Assembly (NCBI GenBank): GCA_948468465.1
Contig: CAOKJJ010000165.1
Location: 1 to 11,248, forward strand
Source: an uncultured Eubacterium sp.
Lineage (GTDB): Bacteria; Bacillota_A; Clostridia; Lachnospirales; Lachnospiraceae
Length of the DNA stretch: 11,248 nucleotides
Direction: 5' to 3'
Shown here: positions 6,896 to 11,248 of the stretch, in pieces
Numbering within the stretch: position 1 is the first letter of the stretch
Layout of the letters: each line of letters opens with the position of its first letter
Translations under genes and position numbers: made by a program
Notes under the pieces: model-generated
The model's input: only the letters and a program-made list of their open reading frames with translations
Database searches by the model: none
Told to the model about the DNA's origin: nothing

Positions 6896-8370
6896 CCTTT
6901 GTAATCTGATACGCCGCAGATTGTCATTCCTATGGTCCGCAAAAAAAGTATAAAAATCTCTTTTGTGTCTGTCAGGAAATTATTTCTTACCAGTGATATA
7001 AAATCATCTGTACCTGCACCAAAACGATGGGAATGCAGCGTTTTATCCAAATTATTGATTATTGTATCCGCCATACCGGCCAGTGCAAAGCACCAGTATT
7101 GTATCTGCACTTTACGCAGCCTGCCCCAAAAATCCCCTGCTCCCTGCTGTTCAGAAAATTCCCGAAATACGATATAGGCAGATAAAGATGCTCCCCATAA
7201 TACGCAGTCATAAATATCCAGACTGTAAAAAAATAACACTGTGGCCATTGGCAGCAAATATCTTCTTCTGCCTCTGCGGTAATACTCATATACCGTTAAC
7301 CACATGATCAGAAGCAATGCCAGATTCGGATAACTAATCCATGATCCCCTTATCATTACAAACGCATTACAAGCATATCCAAACGCAGCAGCAATACTCA
7401 GTTTACGTCCATTTCCATATACACGTGAAAACCGATACGCAAAAGCGCCTGTCAGAATTACCTTCAGCCACTGGCTGACTCCCATCAGATATGCAACATT
7501 TTTCTCCCCAAACAGTGTAATCCAATTATTTAATCCTAACACCAGGGAACTATTTGCATTCCCAAGGCCCTCTGTAAAGTTAAAAATTTCTTTCCATAAT
7601 CCATTCGAAATACGCCGTGCTGTACTGATCAGATAAGGATATGTCTGACAATAGGAATCAGCGCCAATATCCTTAATATTAAAAATATAATAAATTTCCC
7701 CACTGATATACTTACAATAAAGTATTGTTACACATACTGCTATAAAAAAAACGGCTGCTGAAAACTCATACCGGCATACAAAATCATGGATCATATTATA
7801 ATTTTTTCTAATCATCCATACCAGCAATACTGTTCCTAAATATAGAATGAACGAGTGTCCCAGATTGTATAAGGACAGACACAGCCTCACATATGATGTC
7901 CATTCTGCTGCTGAAGCTGTCACTCTCTGGATCATCAGGCAGTATCCAGTATCCTCAACAATATCTATCCGAACACAGCGGTTCTGGTCTCCAGGCAATT
8001 CAAAGACCAGACCATCTTCTCCTTTTTTTATACTTGTAAAATAACTCTGATCCTCGCTGAATCCTGCTGCACTATCTGCATAAAATAACTGAATATCCGT
8101 ATCCTGTTTTACCGGTTCACCCAGATATGCCTTTCCATTAAGCAGTTCCTGTTCTTCTCCCAAATCAAAGACCAGGTATGCATCCCTGCCTGTGACGGTA
8201 TATTTATCTTCTTCCTTTAATACATCATTCATGTCCACAAGCTGCAGTGTATAATCATCACCAATAAAACACCTGTTAAGCATTATTTGAAAATGATATG
8301 GAAAGATCAGAATCCCGAATCCCAGGATCATACACACAGATACGACTATAAATAAGAGCTTCTTTTTCAT
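6760..8370 (-). pseudogene. YfhO-type membrane protein, N-terminal part (frameshifted)
   Basis: This is the 5' part of a gene for a YfhO-family polytopic protein, a GT-C-like fold known in Bacillus to work with CsbB in adding sugars to teichoic acid outside the membrane. The start is ATG 8370, with AGAAAGG at 8376-8382 five bases upstream. Residues 5-24 form a membrane helix. About residues 26-172 are a polar, beta-rich-looking extracytoplasmic stretch, and further helices lie near 173-187 and 203-219. After these comes the typical YfhO opening IKDIGADSYCQTYPY, whose Asp238 sits where GT-C enzymes carry a catalytic Asp. Homology is convincing down to FLEDPAFYCGIL, after which this frame gives about 29 unrelated residues and stops. 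The helix expected before LHSHRFG is short and polar, a further oddity. Joined with the downstream fragment the protein would be about 1065 residues, longer than Bacillus YfhO (about 860) because of the N-terminal insert. Confidence 0.8.
6851..6854 (-). other. Frameshift point in the YfhO-type gene (A4 run, T4 on the coding strand)
   Basis: The coding strand reads TGTGGGATTTTATCGTTCCG. One extra T in the T4 run would give Cys-Gly-Ile-Phe-Ile-Val-Pro and fuse the two good halves into a frame of exactly 1066 codons including stop (3197 bases plus one). The indel could lie a few bases either side; the T run is the simplest choice. Confidence 0.6.
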
Positions 8371-8426
8371 AAAAACCTTTCTTCTTATGTTACAGTTCAC
8401 ACCTTTGGCGCTCACAGTAACTGAAT

Positions 8427-9053
8427 TCAGCCCATTGGAAGGTCCGTTTTGGAATCAGCATTTTCTTTTTCATTCTCCATAACCGCATGCAGTTTTGTAT
8501 ACTCCTCAAATGTCATACCGTTCTGATCCTTTTCTGTAATAATCAGATCATTTTTTACAGCATCAACAGGCCAGTCAATTGACAGCTTTTTATCGTTCCA
8601 TATAATTCCGGTATCGTACTCTTTAAAGTATCTGCCTATGCATTTATACTGTACCAGCGCATAATCACTTAATACCAGAAAACCATGTGCAAAGCCCTTC
8701 GGAATATAAAAGGCATTATGGTTTTTATCAGATAAAATCTCAGCATGCCATTTTCCATAAGTGATACTTTCCCAGCGTAAGTCAATTGCAATATCATATA
8801 TTTCCCCTGCTAACACCCTTACAATTTTAGTCTGGGGATATTTTAACTGGAAATGCATCCCCCTCAGAACCCCTTTTACCGAATAAGATTCAAAATCTTC
8901 CTGGATTTCCCCCTCTATTCCAAAACCTGAGAATACATCCCTTTCATACCCTTTTAGAAAATATCCCCGCTGGTCTTCAAGAAAAAATGGGGTTATTATC
9001 TTTAATCCATCTATTTTTGGAACATTACTGACAGAAAAATTACTCATTACCAT
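8427..9053 (-). CDS. rfbC: RmlC-family sugar-nucleotide 3,5-epimerase (RfbC or AscE-like)
   Basis: This cupin-fold epimerase acts on 4-keto-6-deoxy sugar nucleotides in the cytoplasm. Numbered from the start at 9053, it has 208 residues. RGMHFQ (64-69) carries the catalytic His67, IPKGFAHGF (117-125) is a second conserved barrel strand, and Tyr142 in RYFKEYDTGIIWND is the expected general acid. The C-terminal tail after about residue 186 is hydrophilic and a little longer than a minimal RmlC. In-frame ATG codons occur at 9059, 9053 and 9047. AAAGGGG at 9060-9066 touches the first ATG but sits six bases before the second, so 9053 is preferred. dTDP-4-keto-rhamnose 3,5-epimerase is the commonest role of the family. 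Coming directly after RfbH and an SDR reductase, the protein may instead be the C5 epimerase of CDP-ascarylose synthesis. No rmlA, rmlB or rmlD is visible in the window. Confidence 0.9.
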   Translation of the reverse strand: MVMSNFSVSNVPKIDGLKIITPFFLEDQRGYFLKGYERDVFSGFGIEGEIQEDFESYSVKGVLRGMHFQLKYPQTKIVRVLAGEIYDIAIDLRWESITYGKWHAEILSDKNHNAFYIPKGFAHGFLVLSDYALVQYKCIGRYFKEYDTGIIWNDKKLSIDWPVDAVKNDLIITEKDQNGMTFEEYTKLHAVMENEKENADSKTDLPMG

Positions 9054-9059
9054 GTCCAT

Positions 9060-9066
9060 CCCCTTT
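9060..9066 (-). promoter_or_regulatory. Ribosome binding site of the RmlC-like gene
   Basis: On the minus strand the bases read AAAGGGG, starting within the TAA stop of the preceding SDR gene. The spacing is 0 to the ATG at 9059, 6 to the ATG at 9053 and 12 to the ATG at 9047. Only the middle one is at an optimal distance, which sets the start of the epimerase. Confidence 0.6.
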
Positions 9067-9979
9067 AGATCAGATTTTTTTCTAATGTTCTTTTTATACC
9101 TTCTTCAAATGAAACTCCACTTTTAAATCCGGTATGTTCGTATAGCATCCGGGCCTCGTCAAAATATGCCTTTCCCATATCCACGCCTCCTGATCTGACT
9201 GCGCCAAAATTCAGCTGCACGTCCGGATTGATTATTTTTTGCATTATTTCTATAAATTCCCTGAGAGGACGCGCATCCATACTCCCGATAAAGTAGGAAT
9301 AGTCTGCCTTCCCTTTCTCACCGATATACCGCAATGCCCTGGCAGCTTCTGTTACATAAATAAAGTCGTACATCTGTCCTGCATTTGTCAAATCACACGT
9401 AATCCCCTGCTTCATTTTATGTAAAACATTATTAATAAAACGGTCCGTATTGTCATCTTCACCATAAGCATTTGACAGCCGTGCCCAGCATAACTCCAGA
9501 TCCAGTCCGGCTGCTACAGACTTACACATATAATGTGCCGTTAATTTTGCACAGCCGTATACACAGTCCGGCACCGCCTTCTGTCCGTCAGCCGGAACAA
9601 ATATGCGGCATTCATCCTCCATGATACTGCCAATCCCTACAAAACGTCTGCATCTCATTCTGTCAGCTGTCCGCAATGCATTACATGCGAGCCTGACGTT
9701 GTCCAGCTGCAGTACATAGTCAGCCCTTTTGTTCCCAGCCGAACCGCTCCATGCCAGATTATAAAACAAATCTATATCATCCTTAACCAGCTTTGGCAGG
9801 TTCTCTATATTTTCCAGATCACAGCATATTAAAGATGTATTTTTTAAATTCATCAGAAACTGTTTATTCCTGCTGTTTTCCCGGACCAGTGCATAAACCT
9901 TATATCCATTCGCTGATAATTCCGCGCATAAATGGTGTCCTACAAATCCTGACGCCCCGCAAACGATTGCCGATTTCAT
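9065..9979 (-). CDS. SDR-family NAD(P)-dependent nucleotide-sugar reductase/epimerase (RfbJ/AscF-like)
   Basis: This is an extended short-chain dehydrogenase/reductase of 304 residues, the normal size for sugar-nucleotide epimerases and reductases. The Rossmann signature GASGFVG is at residues 8-14. The catalytic triad is visible as Ser118 (GIGS), Tyr141 and Lys145 (YGCAK). The region [15 protein letters not shown] and the C-terminal '[13 protein letters not shown]' resemble CDP-abequose synthase-type enzymes. It starts inside the stop codon of rfbH (ATGA overlap), so the two are probably translationally coupled and their products probably act in sequence. Given RfbH upstream and an RmlC-like epimerase downstream, the best inference is the final 4-keto reduction giving a CDP-3,6-dideoxyhexose (AscF-like role). 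An abequose/paratose synthase or a 4-epimerase of another sugar remains possible; sequence alone does not fix the stereochemistry. Confidence 0.88.
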   Translation of the reverse strand: MKSAIVCGASGFVGHHLCAELSANGYKVYALVRENSRNKQFLMNLKNTSLICCDLENIENLPKLVKDDIDLFYNLAWSGSAGNKRADYVLQLDNVRLACNALRTADRMRCRRFVGIGSIMEDECRIFVPADGQKAVPDCVYGCAKLTAHYMCKSVAAGLDLELCWARLSNAYGEDDNTDRFINNVLHKMKQGITCDLTNAGQMYDFIYVTEAARALRYIGEKGKADYSYFIGSMDARPLREFIEIMQKIINPDVQLNFGAVRSGGVDMGKAYFDEARMLYEHTGFKSGVSFEEGIKRTLEKNLI

Positions 9980-11248
9980 TGGTTAACCGCCTCCACTATA
10001 CATGCTGTCATATAGTCAATCATTTCATCTGTCATTCCGGGATAAACGCCGACCCAGAATGTATTGCTCATTATTATATCTGTATTTTTTAACTCCCCAG
10101 CCACCCGGTAAACAGAATCATCATTTCTGATCTTATCAAAACAGGGATGTTTGATCAAATTGCCGCTAAAAAGCATCCTTGTCTGTACCCCGTTCTCTTC
10201 CAGATAACGTACACATTGATCCCTCCCGATCCCGGCATCCGGCCGCACTGTTAACAAAAATCCAAACCAGTCCGGATTACTGTCAGGACACGGCTCCGGA
10301 AGGATAAACTGATCCTGTAATCTTTCCAGTCCTTTTCGCAGCCTGTTCCAATTATGTCTGCGCCGCTCTATAAAAAATGGAAATTTTTTTAATTGTTCAC
10401 AGCCGACAGCTGCCTGCATATCAGTAACTTTCAGATTATATCCAAAATGGCTGTACACATACTTGTGGTCATATCCTTCGGGCAGTTCACTATATTTCCC
10501 GTCATAACGATGGCCGCAGTAATTATCTCTCCCAGACGGGCAAACACAGTCCCTGCCCCAATCCCTGAAACTAAGTATCAGCCTGCTCAGCAGTGGATCA
10601 CTGGTGTATACACATCCTCCCTCCCCCATTGTTATATGATGCGGAGGATAAAAACTGCTCGTTCCTATATCCCCTACAGTTCCTGTATAATATTTTGTTC
10701 CGTTTATTGTATACTGTGCCCCTAAAGCATCGCAGTTATCTTCTACCAGCCATAAATGATGCCTGTCACAAAACTCTTTCACGGCTTTCAGGTTAAACGG
10801 ATTCCCTAACGTATGGGCAATCATTACCGCCTTTGTCTTCGGACTCAGTGCTTTGTCCAGTTCCTCCACGTCAATATTATATTGCGGAATTGTAACGTCT
10901 ACAAAAACCGGCACTGCCCCATACTGGATAATCGGTGTAACAGTTGTCGGAAATCCACATGCAACTGTAATTACCTCATCTCCCCTTTTTATACTTCTTT
11001 CACCAAGCTCTGGTGCAGTCAGGACAGAAAATGCTATAAGATTGGCTGAGGAACCACTGTTAACCAGATGTGCAAATTTAACGCCTATCCAGTCCGCAAA
11101 CTCTTTTTCAAATTTTTCAGCATACCGGCCCGTAGTTAACCAGAATTCAAGTGCACTTTCAACAAGTGTACACATTTCATTTTCATCATAAACCCTGCCC
11201 GCATACGGTATTCTGTCTCCCGGTTTATATTTATTCTTCTCTTCTTTA
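9976..11248 (-). CDS. rfbH: RfbH/AscC-type CDP-6-deoxy-4-hexulose 3-dehydratase (5' end outside window)
   Basis: This is a DegT/DnrJ/EryC1-fold enzyme of the branch that removes the C3 hydroxyl of a CDP-4-keto-6-deoxyhexose. It is known to use PMP and a [2Fe-2S] cluster and to work with a separate reductase. The frame stays open to the window edge: 24 residues, including [16 protein letters not shown], precede the Met codon at 11175, so roughly the first 15-30 residues are missing. Counting from that Met, the usual Schiff-base Lys is replaced by His179 in [14 protein letters not shown], the hallmark that separates RfbH/AscC from ordinary sugar aminotransferases. Candidate cluster cysteines are Cys148, Cys210, Cys212 and Cys220 (C-X61-C-X-C-X7-C). 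The classical enzyme, as I recall it, has X57, so four residues are inserted in the loop around 157-164. The stop overlaps the next start by 4 bases (ATGA). The matching glucose-1-phosphate cytidylyltransferase, 4,6-dehydratase and E3 reductase genes would lie upstream, outside the window. Confidence 0.93.
   Translation of the reverse strand, partial: KEEKNKYKPGDRIPYAGRVYDENEMCTLVESALEFWLTTGRYAEKFEKEFADWIGVKFAHLVNSGSSANLIAFSVLTAPELGERSIKRGDEVITVACGFPTTVTPIIQYGAVPVFVDVTIPQYNIDVEELDKALSPKTKAVMIAHTLGNPFNLKAVKEFCDRHHLWLVEDNCDALGAQYTINGTKYYTGTVGDIGTSSFYPPHHITMGEGGCVYTSDPLLSRLILSFRDWGRDCVCPSGRDNYCGHRYDGKYSELPEGYDHKYVYSHFGYNLKVTDMQAAVGCEQLKKFPFFIERRRHNWNRLRKGLERLQDQFILPEPCPDSNPDWFGFLLTVRPDAGIGRDQCVRYLEENGVQTRMLFSGNLIKHPCFDKIRNDDSVYRVAGELKNTDIIMSNTFWVGVYPGMTDEMIDYMTACIVEAVNQ

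Noticed and set aside
8385..8420. Short inverted repeat (GTTAC/GTAAC or CAGTT/AACTG arms) between the RmlC-like and YfhO-type genes
   Set aside because: Only five-base arms with a loop over 20 bases and no T run; not a credible terminator or operator.
8427..9053. Confident assignment of the RmlC-like gene to dTDP-L-rhamnose synthesis
   Set aside because: No rmlA, rmlB or rmlD is seen and the immediate neighbour genes fit CDP-dideoxyhexose synthesis equally or better, so the substrate is left open.
1..11248. CRISPR arrays, tRNA/rRNA genes, transposases or attachment sites
   Set aside because: Reading both strands, I found no regularly spaced repeats, no tRNA-like segments, no transposase motifs and no terminal repeats; nearly all bases are accounted for by the minus-strand genes.

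Overview
The window is one side of a surface-glycan biosynthesis locus. Every gene I can support lies on the minus strand, so transcription runs from the high-coordinate end to the low end. Genes are packed with overlaps or short gaps (the longest is about 120 bases), which points to one long operon whose promoter lies beyond base 11248. Strong AGGAG/AAAGGGG-type ribosome binding sites, GTG starts, AT-rich genes and a CsbB/YfhO-type glycosylation pair suggest a Gram-positive Clostridia-like host, perhaps a gut Lachnospiraceae. That is inference; no rRNA or housekeeping gene is present.

Reading in the direction of transcription, bases 11248-9053 hold a sugar-nucleotide module. It comprises a 5'-truncated RfbH/AscC-type 3-dehydratase with the diagnostic His in place of the PLP lysine and a Cys set for an iron-sulfur cluster. 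It is followed by a short-chain NAD(P)-dependent sugar reductase/epimerase and an RmlC-type 3,5-epimerase. This trio matches the late steps of CDP-3,6-dideoxyhexose synthesis, and the RmlC-like member favours the CDP-ascarylose branch.

Bases 8370-4115 hold a very large YfhO-type membrane protein gene, split by a one-base frameshift near 6851, followed by a GtrB/CsbB-like polyprenyl-phosphate glycosyltransferase with two C-terminal membrane helices. Together they resemble the known lipid-linked-sugar 'three-component' glycosylation systems. Next come a class I methyltransferase (4115-3420), a flippase-like LPG_synthase_TM integral membrane protein (3303-2338), a GT4 glycosyltransferase (2360-1200) and a second methyltransferase (1210-474). 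The second methyltransferase is broken exactly at a run of eight G (C8 on the plus strand, 824-831), a classic substrate for slipped-strand phase variation. The window ends inside a GDP-L-fucose synthase gene (434-1). That fragment is GC-richer than most of the cluster and, unusually, has lost the active-site Tyr of its YxxxK motif near the window edge.

Taken together, the locus would make a dideoxy-sugar-containing, methylated and perhaps fucosylated surface polymer, and modify a polymer outside the membrane through an undecaprenyl-phosphate sugar. Two of its genes are off-frame as sequenced. The most interesting question is whether this is a real ON/OFF switch of surface structure, decay, or homopolymer sequencing error. 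I see no RNA genes, insertion sequences, CRISPR arrays or convincing terminators, and no gene-free stretch over 300 bases.
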